Shown here piece by piece: positions 42,886 through 51,675 of a stretch of 64,000 nucleotides of DNA (position 1 is its first letter; every line of letters starts with the position of its first letter). This DNA is from Mesorhizobium sp. M2E.F.Ca.ET.219.01.1.1 (GTDB lineage: Bacteria; Pseudomonadota; Alphaproteobacteria; Rhizobiales; Rhizobiaceae). Made by a program: the position numbers and the translations under genes. A model generated the notes under the pieces. That model did not search any database. It was not told the origin of the DNA and was given only the letters and a program-made list of their open reading frames with translations. The DNA lies in the NCBI RefSeq assembly GCF_004016445.2, contig NZ_SADT02000001.1, forward strand, positions 1,965,630 to 2,029,629, written 5' to 3'.

Positions 42886-44354
42886 GCCAGATGATCTCCG
42901 ATCAGGAACTGCAGCGCGCGGTCGAGCCGGATATGCGGCAAGGACAGCGTGACGCCCTCAGCGGTGCGCTCGAGCTTCGGCGGACGGAAACGCACGAAGC
43001 GGATCGCCGGTTCGGCGCCGTCGGGCGATGATCCGGAACTGTCGAACACCGCATCGACCTTTTCCGGCAAATCGCCCGGGAATATGGCGGTTTCGGCCTT
43101 TCCGTCGAATGTCTCGCCGTTGATCGTCTCGCCCTTCAGCGGCGTGCCGATGATGACCGGCAGCGTCTCGCGGCCTTGCTTCACCGTGCCTTCGCGGGTC
43201 GAGCGAACCGCGGCCATGGCAACGACATCGACCGCGGCGCCGCTGAAATTAGCGCGCGCGACGGCGCGGTCGGTCAGCCGGCGCACGATCGCCTGCAGCC
43301 GGTCGTGGCTTTCGTGGTGCAGATGGTCCGCCTTGGTCGCGGCGACCAGGATGCGGTCGATACGGCGGGAGAAGAAGTCGGTGAGGAAATTGCCGCGTCC
43401 GGGCCGGAAGCAGGACAGGATCTCGGTGACGGCGCGTTCCAGATCCGCCATGGCGGCCGGGCCGGCATTGAGCGCCTGCATGGCGTCGATCAGCACGATC
43501 TGCCGGTCTAGACGGGTAATGTGCTCGCGAAAGAACGGCTTGACGACATGCGTCTTATAGGCCTCGTAGCGGCGCTCCATCATCGCCTGCAGCGATCCGG
43601 AGCGCGGCCGGCCTTGCGCGAGCGTCATCAGCGGCGCGAAGGTCAGCGCCGGCGAGCCTTCGAGGTCGCCCGGCATCAGGAAGCGGCCGGGCGGCAGCGT
43701 CGACAGGGCGCGTTCGTCAAGCTTGCAGGCCTTGAGATAGGCGGCGAAGTTTTCGGCCAGGCGCCGCGCCGTCATCTCGTCCGCGTCGGCATCGGGATTG
43801 ACAGTGGAAGCCAGCTCGCGCCAGTCCTGCGACAGGTCGGAGCGGACGGGCAGGGCGGCCAGCTCGACCGCTTCGCGCGAAAAATCGGCGAAGGATTTGC
43901 CGAGCAGCGGCAGGTCGAGCAGCCATTCGCCGGGATAATCGACGATGTCGACGGACAGTTTCCCGGCTGAAAACAACCGATTCCAGCCGGAAGCCGACTC
44001 GTACTCGATGGTGAGCCGCAGCTCGGAGATGGCGCGGGTCGAGTCCGGCCAGACGCGGTCGTTCACCAAAGCCGCGACATGATCCTCGTACTGGAAACGC
44101 GGAACGGCATCGTCCGGCTGCTCCTCGAGGAAGGCGCGGGCGATGCGGCCGGATTTCTGCGCTTCGAAGAGCGGCAGGCGTCCGCCATGAATGAGGTTAT
44201 GGACGAGGGCGGAGATGAACACCGTCTTGCCGGCGCGGGAAAGGCCGGTAACGCCAAGACGCAATGACGGGGAGAAGAGCCCGGCGGCGCGGCCCGACAG
44301 CGTGTCGAGCGCAATCCTCGCCTCGTCGGTGAAATTGGTCAGCGATGATGCCAA
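42882..44354 (-). CDS. ycjX: YcjX family nucleotide-binding protein
   Basis: 490 residues. P-loop GLSRAGKT at 37-44, a DIVDYPGEWLLDLPLL switch/Walker B region, and ATKADH for base recognition place it in the YcjX GTPase-like family. It is a stress-associated, possibly membrane-recruited P-loop protein of unknown precise role. The start TTG at 44354 has AGAGG six bases upstream; the reading frame is open to 45008 but that extension lies antisense to the SixA-like gene. Downstream ycjF is translationally coupled. Confidence 0.9.
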   Translation of the reverse strand: MASSLTNFTDEARIALDTLSGRAAGLFSPSLRLGVTGLSRAGKTVFISALVHNLIHGGRLPLFEAQKSGRIARAFLEEQPDDAVPRFQYEDHVAALVNDRVWPDSTRAISELRLTIEYESASGWNRLFSAGKLSVDIVDYPGEWLLDLPLLGKSFADFSREAVELAALPVRSDLSQDWRELASTVNPDADADEMTARRLAENFAAYLKACKLDERALSTLPPGRFLMPGDLEGSPALTFAPLMTLAQGRPRSGSLQAMMERRYEAYKTHVVKPFFREHITRLDRQIVLIDAMQALNAGPAAMADLERAVTEILSCFRPGRGNFLTDFFSRRIDRILVAATKADHLHHESHDRLQAIVRRLTDRAVARANFSGAAVDVVAMAAVRSTREGTVKQGRETLPVIIGTPLKGETINGETFDGKAETAIFPGDLPEKVDAVFDSSGSSPDGAEPAIRFVRFRPPKLERTAEGVTLSLPHIRLDRALQFLIGDHLA

Positions 44355-44416
44355 ATCAGCCTCTGATTGCGCGTCCGCGCCCGATATAGGCGCTGGGCCG
44401 GGCGTTTGAAATGGCC

Positions 44417-44932
44417 TCAGAGGTCGGCAGGCGTGAGAAAGGCTTCGAGGTAGCCGTTGCCCTGCGCCGCTTCGGCAAGATTGCCGGGAAAGCGCACCAC
44501 GGCGAGGCCGGAGGTTGGAAAACCGTGCTTCATCATGCCGCGCGCTGCCTCGTCGCCGTCGCCCGACACTGCCATGGCCAGATCCTCGGTCATCGGATTG
44601 TGGCCGATCACCAGAAGCTGGTCGGCGCCGGCATTCTTGCGGATGATGTCGAGATAGCCGGCCGCATCCTCGCTGTAGAGCGTGTCGAAGAACAGCACCC
44701 GGCCGGTGTCGGTGCGCCCCGCCAGGCCTTCCAGCGTCTGCCGTGCCCGTTTGGCATTGGAGCAAAGCGTGACGTCCGGCACGTAGTTGCGGGCCCGCAT
44801 GGCCTCTCCCATCGCCTCGGCGTCGGCCATGCCCGATTCGTCGAGCGGGCGGTCGAAATCGCGCACGCCGGGCAGCGCCCAGCCGGCTTTGGCATGCCGC
44901 AACAGATAAAGTCTGCTCAACCGGACCCCCAT
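44417..44932 (-). CDS. SixA-like histidine phosphatase
   Basis: 171 residues. The RHG-type motif here is LLRHAKAG with nucleophile His13; the second histidine is His111 in VIGHNPM. A phosphoramidate linkage such as a phospho-histidine is the known SixA substrate. Relatives act on Hpt-domain proteins; one Hpt protein is encoded in this window, but no link is shown. The stop lies 62 bases before the ycjX start, so co-transcription with ycjX-ycjF is possible. Confidence 0.88.
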   Translation of the reverse strand: MGVRLSRLYLLRHAKAGWALPGVRDFDRPLDESGMADAEAMGEAMRARNYVPDVTLCSNAKRARQTLEGLAGRTDTGRVLFFDTLYSEDAAGYLDIIRKNAGADQLLVIGHNPMTEDLAMAVSGDGDEAARGMMKHGFPTSGLAVVRFPGNLAEAAQGNGYLEAFLTPADL

Positions 44933-45107
44933 GGCGCTGCCTTCCTGGCAAAGCGCGATTAGTCACCAGAACCACGTCATGCACAATGGCCGGCGCGAGC
45001 AACTGCAACGAATCATGTGCGAACTCGTTTTATGCCGTTGAAACAACGTCGTTGCCGGAGCTGCCGATGCGAGACTAACAATTGCGTGAAACTGTCGCCG
45101 ATAGCGC

Positions 45108-45136
45108 TTGTGCAGGCTCTTGTCCCCGAATATATA
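45108..45136 (+). promoter_or_regulatory. Sigma-70-type promoter of dksA
   Basis: TTGTGC (45108-45113) and TATATA (45131-45136) are 17 bases apart, about 30 bases before the dksA ATG. This places a short leader before the start. Confidence 0.5.
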
Positions 45137-45168
45137 GGCGCCAAATTTGGGGTTGTTGGGTGAGTCGA

Positions 45169-45585
45169 ATGAACGACATCGTTACCGCCGATTACGTACC
45201 CTCCGAAGACGAGCCGTTCATGAACGAACGGCAAAAATCGTACTTCCGCCAGAAGCTCATTACCTGGAAGAACGACATCCTTCGCGAAGCACGTGAAACT
45301 CTCGAAATCCTGCAGCAGGAAAACGCCAACCACCCCGACCTGGCCGATCGCGCCTCCTCTGAAACCGACCGCGCCATCGAATTGCGCGCCCGCGATCGCC
45401 AGCGCAAGCTCATATCGAAAATCGACTCCGCGCTCCAGCGCATCGACGAAGGCACCTACGGCTATTGTGAGGAAACCGGAGAGCCGATCGCGTTGAAGCG
45501 GCTTGATGCGCGTCCGATCGCAACGCTGTCGATCGAGGCACAGGAGCGTCACGAGCGCCGCGAGAAGGTCTATCGCGACGACTGA
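45169..45585 (+). CDS. dksA: DksA family RNA polymerase-binding regulator
   Basis: 138 residues. The coiled coil (25-85) is followed by a globular domain with GTYGYCEETGEPI and RLDARPIA. Of the four zinc-finger positions only Cys100 remains; the others are Thr103, Ser121 and Ala124. The acidic coiled-coil tip with DRAS (residues 60-63) is present. DksA enters the RNA polymerase secondary channel and works with ppGpp in the stringent response. A GTG at 45160 is an alternative start with GGGG upstream. Confidence 0.92.
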   Translation: MNDIVTADYVPSEDEPFMNERQKSYFRQKLITWKNDILREARETLEILQQENANHPDLADRASSETDRAIELRARDRQRKLISKIDSALQRIDEGTYGYCEETGEPIALKRLDARPIATLSIEAQERHERREKVYRDD

Positions 45586-45612
45586 CGCGAACTGGGCAGG
45601 GAAACGAACAAC

Positions 45613-45641
45613 AAAAATGGCCGGATTTCCGGCCATTTTTT
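45613..45641. terminator. Bidirectional terminator between dksA and the FliO-like gene
   Basis: AAAAATGGCCGG and CCGGCCATTTTT with a four-base ATTT loop. The A and T tracts allow termination in both directions, for convergent genes. Confidence 0.92.
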
Positions 45642-45693
45642 GTTTCGGTGCCAAGGGGGAGAATAGCTGACCCGCCGGCAGTTGCCGTTGGGG

Positions 45694-46419
45694 TCAGCGC
45701 TTGTGGCTGCCCAGTTCGCCAAGAAGCCTGGTCATCTCGTCGTCGAGCGAAGGCTTGGCCGCTGGCTTGTTTGCCGCCGGCGGCTGGGAATGCTGATCGT
45801 CGAGAGAGGTCTCGAGTTCGTGCATCAGCGTGTCGTCGATGGAATCGTTCGAGGGCGGCGGCGGATACCTGGTACTGCCGTTGGTCGTCCCGTAGCCCGG
45901 CAGCGGCATGAGCTTCGCCGTCGGCTGGCTCGGCGCCGCCGGCTTGGGCGCCGGAGCAGGCGCCGGGGGACGCGGGCGTGTGGCGGCAACCGGCTGGGCG
46001 GCTGGCGGCGGCGCCTGCCTGGCAGGTGCGGGCGCAGGCGCCGGTTGCGGCGCGCGCGGGCGTGCGGCGGCGGTTGCCTGCTGCTGGCCGCTGTCGCCGG
46101 TCAGCGCCGGGCGGCGCGGCGCTGCCAGCCTGATATCGCGTTCGACCACGACATCGGTCGGCCCGCCGATCAGGATCAGGTGCTCGATGTCGTCGCGGCG
46201 CACCAGCACCAGCCTGCGATGGCTGTCGACGGCGGTGGCGTCCATGACCGCGAGGCGCGTCTTGCGGTTCCTGCCGCCGGCCACGAAGGTGCCGAAGGTC
46301 AGGTTGCGCACAACCTTGATGACGAGCAGGACGACGACAAGCAGAATGAGCGCTGCAAACGTCCACAGGATTGCAGCGACATAACCTGGTCCCGCCACGC
46401 TATCCAGCCACTGCAGCAT
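45694..46419 (-). CDS. FliO-like single-pass membrane protein with Pro/Ala-rich tail
   Basis: 241 residues. One transmembrane helix (about 14-36) is followed by an SH3-like short domain with RRLVLVRRDDIEHLILIGG, the pattern of the FliO/MopB family of flagellar export proteins. A long Pro/Ala-rich segment (about 105-190) and an acidic C-terminal helix come after. No flagellar genes are nearby, so a flagellar role is uncertain; related stand-alone proteins are common in rhizobia. ATG at 46419 or 46455, or a TTG at 46431, may be the start. Confidence 0.7.
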   Translation of the reverse strand: MLQWLDSVAGPGYVAAILWTFAALILLVVVLLVIKVVRNLTFGTFVAGGRNRKTRLAVMDATAVDSHRRLVLVRRDDIEHLILIGGPTDVVVERDIRLAAPRRPALTGDSGQQQATAAARPRAPQPAPAPAPARQAPPPAAQPVAATRPRPPAPAPAPKPAAPSQPTAKLMPLPGYGTTNGSTRYPPPPSNDSIDDTLMHELETSLDDQHSQPPAANKPAAKPSLDDEMTRLLGELGSHKR

Positions 46420-46627
46420 CGGTGCACCCAATCGCCTCTTGAGGTCAGGCGACACTAGACCGCGGTGGCGGCCCGCCGCAAGTTCACATCACCCATCGTG
46501 AACAGTTTGAAACATGAATCATTGATTTTATCGGACATTTGCCGCCGGGGCCTTTTCCGTTACAGGAGAATGTGATTCAACCGGCCGTCCGCGCCCGTCG
46601 GACACCGGAATCACGAGCAGGGGGAAC

Positions 46628-49213
46628 ATGGCCAAGGAAGCGCGCGGCGATTTCTATCCGGTACCGATCGTCGACCAGAACACGCGTCCGGGCGCCGTCA
46701 CCAGGCTCATCGTCTTCATTGTCGTCCTGACCGGCGCCGCGATCGTCTTCGGGCTTTTCCGTGAGCGGCTCGGCGATCCTTTCCTGCTCGGCATGCTCGG
46801 CGTGCTCGCCATGATCGGCGTCGGCTTCCTGTTCGCGACCGCGATCGGCTTCGTGCAGATCGCGCCACGCTCGACCGGCGACGAATTGTCGAAAGCCTTT
46901 GTCGACTCGATGTCGCAGGGCCTGCTGGTGACCGACACCAAGGGGCGCGTCGTCTACGCCAACCGCGCCTATGCCGACATGACGGGTGCCGCCTCGGCGG
47001 CCGATCTCAAGACCGTCGAAGGGCTGTTGTCGGATGTTCCCGAGGCCTCGATGACGATCTACAGGCTGGCGTCGGGCCTGCGCGACGGCCAGGCGGGCGA
47101 CGGTGAGTTCCGGCTGGCGCAGTCGATCAAGCCCGGCGCCGAACCTGGCGCGCGCTGGTACCGGGCGCGTGCCCGCGCCTTCAGCATGCCCGGGCAAAGG
47201 CTGCCTATGCTGGCCTGGCAACTCGCCGACATCTCGCAGGAACGGGCGGAGCAGGAGCGTTTCTTCCTCGACCTGCAGAAGGCCATCGACCATCTCGACC
47301 ATGCGCCGGCCGGGTTCTTCTCTGCCGACCAGGAGGGTCGCGTCACCTATATCAACGCCACGCTTGCCGAGTGGCTGGGCATCGACCTTGCCTCTTTCAC
47401 GCCGGGCGCCATCACGCTGCCGGAAATCATCGCCGGCGACGGCATGGCGCTGGTCCGCTCGGTCAAGGCCGATCCCGGCACGACCCGCAACGCGGTCATC
47501 GACCTCGACCTCACCACCATGAGCGGCCAGGCGCTGCCGGTGCGGTTCATGCACCGGGTTTCGGCAAGCCGCGAAGGCGTGAACGGCCCGACCCGCACGA
47601 TCGTGCTCAACCGCACCCAGGGCGAGGACGCTTCCGCGGAACTCAGGGCCTCCGAAGTCCGCTTCACCCGCTTCTTCAACTCGACGCCGATGGCCATTGC
47701 CGGCGTCGACGCGAGCGGGCGCATCCTGCGCACCAACGCGCCGTTCCTGCAGCTGTTTTCGTCCGTGGTCGACCGCGACGCCGTCGACCGGCGGGTGCGC
47801 TTCGAGACCATCGTCCACGAGCGCGACCGGCCGGCCTTTGCCGCCGCCTTCGAGAAGGCCCGGCAGCGGCAGGCCAATATCGAGCCGATCGACTCCGTGC
47901 TGCCCGGCAATGAGGAACGCCATATCCGCTTCTACGTGAATGCCGTCGCCGACAGCGCGGGCGGCGAGGGCGCCGAGGAATCGGCGATCGTCTACGCGGT
48001 CGAGACCACCGAGCAGAAGGCGCTCGAGGGCCAGATGGCGCAGAGCCAGAAGATGCAGGCGGTCGGCCAGCTTGCCGGCGGCATCGCGCACGACTTCAAC
48101 AACGTGCTCACCGCCATCATCATGGCGTCCGACCTTCTGTTGACCAACCATCGGCCGTCGGACCCGTCCTTCCCCGACATCATGAACATCAAGCAGAACG
48201 CCAACCGGGCGGCCTCGCTCGTGCGGCAGTTGCTGGCCTTCTCGCGCAAGCAGACGCTACGTCCGGAAGTGCTGAACCTGACCGATGTCCTGGCCGATCT
48301 CAGGATGCTGCTCGCCCGCCTGGTCGGCAACGACATCAAGCTCAAGATCGACCATGGCCGCGACCTGTGGCCGGTCAAGGTCGATATCGGCCAGTTCGAG
48401 CAGGTGGTGGTCAATCTCGCCGTCAATGCGCGCGACGCCATGCCGAGCGGCGGCGATCTCACGGTACGCACCCGCAATGTCACGGCGGACGAGTGCAAAT
48501 CCTTCGCCTATCGCGAGCTGACGCCGGCCGATTATGTGCTCGTCGACGTCGAGGACACCGGCAGCGGCATCGCGCCCGACGTGCTGAAGAAGATCTTCGA
48601 GCCGTTCTTCACGACCAAGGAAGTGGGCAAAGGCACGGGCCTCGGCCTGTCGATGGTCTACGGCATCATCAAGCAGACCGGCGGCTTCATCTTTTGCGAT
48701 TCCGAAGTCGGCAAGGGCACGGTGTTCCGCATCTTCCTGCCGCGCCATATCGCCGAGGTGAAGAAGCAGCCCGAGCCTGGCGAGGCGCCAGCGGCCGCGG
48801 CGGCGGCGCCGGCCAAGCCGGCCGATACCGCGAAGGACCTTTCCGGTTCGGCCACCGTGCTCCTGGTCGAGGACGAGGACGCCGTGCGCATGGGCGGAGT
48901 GCGGGCGCTGACCTCGCGCGGCTACACCGTGCATGAGGCGTCGTCCGGCGTCGAGGCGCTGGAAGTGTTCGAGGCGCTCGGCGGCAAGGTCGACATCGTC
49001 GTGTCCGACGTTGTGATGCCGGAGATGGATGGACCGACATTGCTCGGCGAGCTGCGCAAGCGCCAGCCCGACATCAAGTTCGTGTTCGTTTCGGGCTATG
49101 CCGAGGACGCGTTCGCGAAGAACCTGCCGGCCGACGCGCATTTCGGCTTCCTGCCGAAACCGTTCTCGCTCAAGCAACTGGCGACGATCGTCAAGGACGT
49201 GCTGGAATCGTAG
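46628..49213 (+). CDS. cckA: CckA-type hybrid histidine kinase
   Basis: 861 residues. Two transmembrane helices (about 22-42 and 52-75), PAS-like domains from about 90-440, a dimerization helix with phospho-acceptor His488 in the [12 protein letters not shown]-box, an ATPase domain with NARDAM, GSGIAP and [10 protein letters not shown], then a C-terminal receiver with Asp794 in [12 protein letters not shown]. Domain order and AHDFNN match CckA, the essential alphaproteobacterial kinase that feeds phosphate through ChpT to CtrA and so controls the cell cycle. Three GANTC sites lie upstream. Confidence 0.93.
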   Translation: MAKEARGDFYPVPIVDQNTRPGAVTRLIVFIVVLTGAAIVFGLFRERLGDPFLLGMLGVLAMIGVGFLFATAIGFVQIAPRSTGDELSKAFVDSMSQGLLVTDTKGRVVYANRAYADMTGAASAADLKTVEGLLSDVPEASMTIYRLASGLRDGQAGDGEFRLAQSIKPGAEPGARWYRARARAFSMPGQRLPMLAWQLADISQERAEQERFFLDLQKAIDHLDHAPAGFFSADQEGRVTYINATLAEWLGIDLASFTPGAITLPEIIAGDGMALVRSVKADPGTTRNAVIDLDLTTMSGQALPVRFMHRVSASREGVNGPTRTIVLNRTQGEDASAELRASEVRFTRFFNSTPMAIAGVDASGRILRTNAPFLQLFSSVVDRDAVDRRVRFETIVHERDRPAFAAAFEKARQRQANIEPIDSVLPGNEERHIRFYVNAVADSAGGEGAEESAIVYAVETTEQKALEGQMAQSQKMQAVGQLAGGIAHDFNNVLTAIIMASDLLLTNHRPSDPSFPDIMNIKQNANRAASLVRQLLAFSRKQTLRPEVLNLTDVLADLRMLLARLVGNDIKLKIDHGRDLWPVKVDIGQFEQVVVNLAVNARDAMPSGGDLTVRTRNVTADECKSFAYRELTPADYVLVDVEDTGSGIAPDVLKKIFEPFFTTKEVGKGTGLGLSMVYGIIKQTGGFIFCDSEVGKGTVFRIFLPRHIAEVKKQPEPGEAPAAAAAAPAKPADTAKDLSGSATVLLVEDEDAVRMGGVRALTSRGYTVHEASSGVEALEVFEALGGKVDIVVSDVVMPEMDGPTLLGELRKRQPDIKFVFVSGYAEDAFAKNLPADAHFGFLPKPFSLKQLATIVKDVLES

Positions 49214-49231
49214 TGTGGTTTCGTCGGTTAA

Positions 49232-49276
49232 CCGCTCCATCTCTTTTGTTTTTGACGTAATTCCCTGGAATTGCTT
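49232..49276. repeat. Dispersed palindromic repeat, shortened copy
   Basis: CGCTCCATCTCTTTTGTTTTT followed by GTAATTCCCTGGAATTGC is nearly the head and ends of the copy at 31071-31158, with the centre deleted. It lies between cckA and deoD. Confidence 0.75.
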
Positions 49277-49356
49277 TTAAAACAGCTACTGCTTGCACAT
49301 TGCGGCGGCCCTGCCATGATGGCAACTGGATGGATCTATCATGGGGGTGGTAGCGC

Positions 49357-50064
49357 GTGACGCCGCATATCGAGGCGGGCAGGGGCGATTATGCCGAAAC
49401 GGTGCTGTTGCCGGGTGACCCCGAGCGCGCCCAATGGATGGCGGAGACCTTTCTCCATGGACCGCGCTGCGTCAACCGCCGAAGGGGCGCGCTGGGCTTC
49501 ACCGGCCGGTTCCGCGGCAAGCCGGTCAGCATCCAGGCGACCGGCATCGGCGTTTCATCCTTCCTGATCTACGCCCATGAATTGCTCGACTATCATGGCG
49601 TGAAGACGCTGATACGCACCGGCACCAGCGGCGGCTTGTCGGAAGATGTGCCCCTGCGCGGGCTCGTCATCTCCAGCGAAGTGCGGGCAGAGAGCGCGAT
49701 CAGCGGACAGGTGTTCGGACTTTACCAGCCGGCGGGACCGGATCCGGCGCTCCATGCGCTGGCGCTGCGACGCGCGGCTGATCTCGGCATTACCTGTAGC
49801 GCCGGACTGACGATCTGCAGCGACGTGTTCCACCATCCCGACGGCCGCGCGCGCTTCGACGAGCCGAGGGCGCTCGGCGCGCTGGCTGTCGATATGGAGA
49901 CCAGCGCCCTCTATCGGATTGCCGCGCAGTTCGGGGCGCGGGCGCTGTCGCTGCTCACCGTGGTCGATCATGTCGCCACCGGCGAGCTGACCGATTATTC
50001 GGAGCGACAGGCCCTCTTCACCGACATGACCCAGCTGGCGCTCGAAGTCGCGGCAGAGAGTTAG
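49357..50064 (+). CDS. deoD: DeoD-type purine nucleoside phosphorylase
   Basis: 235 residues from GTG with GGGGGTGG eight bases upstream. The phosphate loop LLPGDPERAQ, IQATGIGVSS, RTGTSGG, and the substrate motif VDMETSALYRIA with a DHVATGE end match hexameric PNP. It cleaves purine (deoxy)nucleosides to base and (deoxy)ribose-1-phosphate for salvage. The stop codon shares bases with the stop of the convergent RHH gene. Confidence 0.92.
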   Translation: MTPHIEAGRGDYAETVLLPGDPERAQWMAETFLHGPRCVNRRRGALGFTGRFRGKPVSIQATGIGVSSFLIYAHELLDYHGVKTLIRTGTSGGLSEDVPLRGLVISSEVRAESAISGQVFGLYQPAGPDPALHALALRRAADLGITCSAGLTICSDVFHHPDGRARFDEPRALGALAVDMETSALYRIAAQFGARALSLLTVVDHVATGELTDYSERQALFTDMTQLALEVAAES

Positions 50065-50366
50065 GCGGCTTCCCGCTTCAACGCGGTCTGCTCCTCGGCG
50101 CTGGGCCGGTGGCCCTGCAGATAGAGCGCGCAGGTCGTGCGCAGCATGGAAGCGAAATTCGGGATCTGACCGTTGATCTCGATCGCCTCGTCATAGAGCT
50201 TCGAGATGAATTTCGGTGTCGTCAGTCCCTGGCTGTCGGCGATCTCGTCAAGCAGACCCCAGAACGTCGCCTCGAGCTGGATGCTGGTCGAATGACCGTC
50301 GATGCGGATCGATCGGTTGATCTGCCGGTAGCCTTCCGGGTCTTGCCCGGCGAAGACTCTGCACAT
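50061..50366 (-). CDS. Ribbon-helix-helix domain protein
   Basis: 101 residues starting at an ATG with GGAGG six bases upstream. The core reads SIRIDGHSTSIQLEATFWGLLDEIADSQGLTTPKFISKLYDEAIE, which matches the RHH_4-type fold of small DNA-binding proteins of rhizobia. The strand STSIQLE would contact DNA. No toxin gene is next to it. Its TAA overlaps deoD TAG by three bases on the opposite strand. Confidence 0.8.
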   Translation of the reverse strand: MCRVFAGQDPEGYRQINRSIRIDGHSTSIQLEATFWGLLDEIADSQGLTTPKFISKLYDEAIEINGQIPNFASMLRTTCALYLQGHRPSAEEQTALKREAA

Positions 50367-50606
50367 CGGTACCTCCCGTTTTTGTTTGTCTTGGGCGCCG
50401 ATCGAGTGAGCCGACGCCTTTTTTGAACACTGCCTGCGCTGTTGATCTTCGATCCGATAGCCGGCGACGGCAATCAGACTTTCGTCCTTACGCGTGGCGA
50501 GACTACCCGTTTTCAAGCCGCACGCGTGGTAATCGGCTGCCACCACCATTTTTCGCCGGCGCGCATAATCGGCTTCGAAAAGCATGAAGAGCTCACGGAG
50601 TCCGAT

Positions 50607-51002
50607 TTGGCGAAGACGATCCATTCCATGATCAGGGTTCTCGACGAGGCGCGTTCCGTCGATTTCTACAACAAGGCCTTCGGCCTCGAGGTCGCGCAGC
50701 GGCTCGATTTCGAGACCTTCGCGCTCATCTATCTCAGCAATGGCGACTCGCCTTTCGAGGTGGAGCTGACGGTGAACAAGGGGCGTACCGAGCCTTATGC
50801 GCTGGGCGACGGCTACGGCCATCTCGCCGTTTCGGTCGCCGATCTCGACAGCGAGCATGACCGGATCGGCGCGCTGGGCTTCAATCCGAAGAAGATCGTC
50901 GAGTTCAATCACGGCGGGGTGCGGATCGCCCGCTTCTTCTTCATCGAGGATCCCGACGGCTACAAGATCGAGGTCCTGCAGCGGGGAGGGCGCTTCCAAT
51001 AG
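50607..51002 (+). CDS. Glyoxalase I / VOC family protein
   Basis: 131 residues from TTG, GGAG seven bases upstream. Metal ligands expected for glyoxalase I are present: His6 (IHSMIRVLD), Glu53 (EVELTVN), His72 (YGHLAVSV) and Glu122 (GYKIEV). It converts the methylglyoxal-glutathione hemithioacetal to lactoylglutathione. The ORF is open back to 50442, but the family begins at the MAKTIHSMIRV-type N-terminus. Confidence 0.87.
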   Translation: MAKTIHSMIRVLDEARSVDFYNKAFGLEVAQRLDFETFALIYLSNGDSPFEVELTVNKGRTEPYALGDGYGHLAVSVADLDSEHDRIGALGFNPKKIVEFNHGGVRIARFFFIEDPDGYKIEVLQRGGRFQ

Positions 51003-51078
51003 GGATATCCGCCGCGGAGAGGCGCGGCGCCAGCAAAGGCACTCTTTCAGGGTGCGAACAGCAAGCAGGGAGGAAATC

Positions 51079-51627
51079 ATGGTTACAGTCTACGAGAAGA
51101 AACCGGGCTACGAGAAGAAAGCCGGGCTTTCGCGGCGCGAGCTTCTCAAGCGCGGCGGCGCCGGCGCGCTGCTCATCATATCGGGCAGCGCCGTCATCAG
51201 CCCCGAACACGCCTGGGGTCTCGAAACCTCGGCGCTGAAGCCCGGGACGATGGCGACGCTTATCCAGATGGCGCGCGATATCTACCCGCATGACAAGGTG
51301 CCGGACAAATATTACGCCATCGCCGTCAAGGGTCATGACGAGACGGCCGCCAAGGACCCAGCCCACAAGGAACTGATCGAGAAAGGCATCGCCGACCTCG
51401 ACAAGAAGGCCGGCAAGGGCGGCTATCGCGGGCTTGGCTGGGAGGAGCAGCGGGTAGCGCTGCTCACCGGCATCGAGAAGACGCCGTTCTTCCAGGCGGT
51501 GCGCGGCGGTCTCGTCGTCAGCCTCTACAACCAGAAGGAGCTGTGGCCGATCTTTGGCTACGAAGGCGAGTCTTATTCCAAGGGCGGCTACATCGCACGC
51601 GGCTTCAACGACATCGAGTGGCTGTAG
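51079..51627 (+). CDS. Gluconate 2-dehydrogenase subunit 3-like Tat-exported protein
   Basis: 182 residues. A twin-arginine signal with SRRELLKRG (Arg19, Arg20) and a following hydrophobic stretch routes the folded protein to the periplasm. The mature part matches the small (gamma) subunit family of FAD-dependent gluconate/fructose dehydrogenases, with TMATLIQMARDIYPHD near residue 58. GGAGG precedes the ATG. The large subunit follows 48 bases later. The N-tail has a repeated YEKKPGYEKKAG tract. Confidence 0.87.
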   Translation: MVTVYEKKPGYEKKAGLSRRELLKRGGAGALLIISGSAVISPEHAWGLETSALKPGTMATLIQMARDIYPHDKVPDKYYAIAVKGHDETAAKDPAHKELIEKGIADLDKKAGKGGYRGLGWEEQRVALLTGIEKTPFFQAVRGGLVVSLYNQKELWPIFGYEGESYSKGGYIARGFNDIEWL

Positions 51628-51675
51628 GCCGCTCTGCCCTGAAGCGCATTTCGACAGATTTCATGGGAGGAAACC

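Noticed and set aside
44355..45008. N-terminal extension of YcjX to 45008
   Set aside because: It would run across the SixA-like gene; family similarity and a ribosome site begin at the TTG at 44354.
50367..51080. N-terminal extension of the RHH protein to 51080
   Set aside because: It is antisense to the glyoxalase gene; a GGAGG site marks the ATG at 50366.
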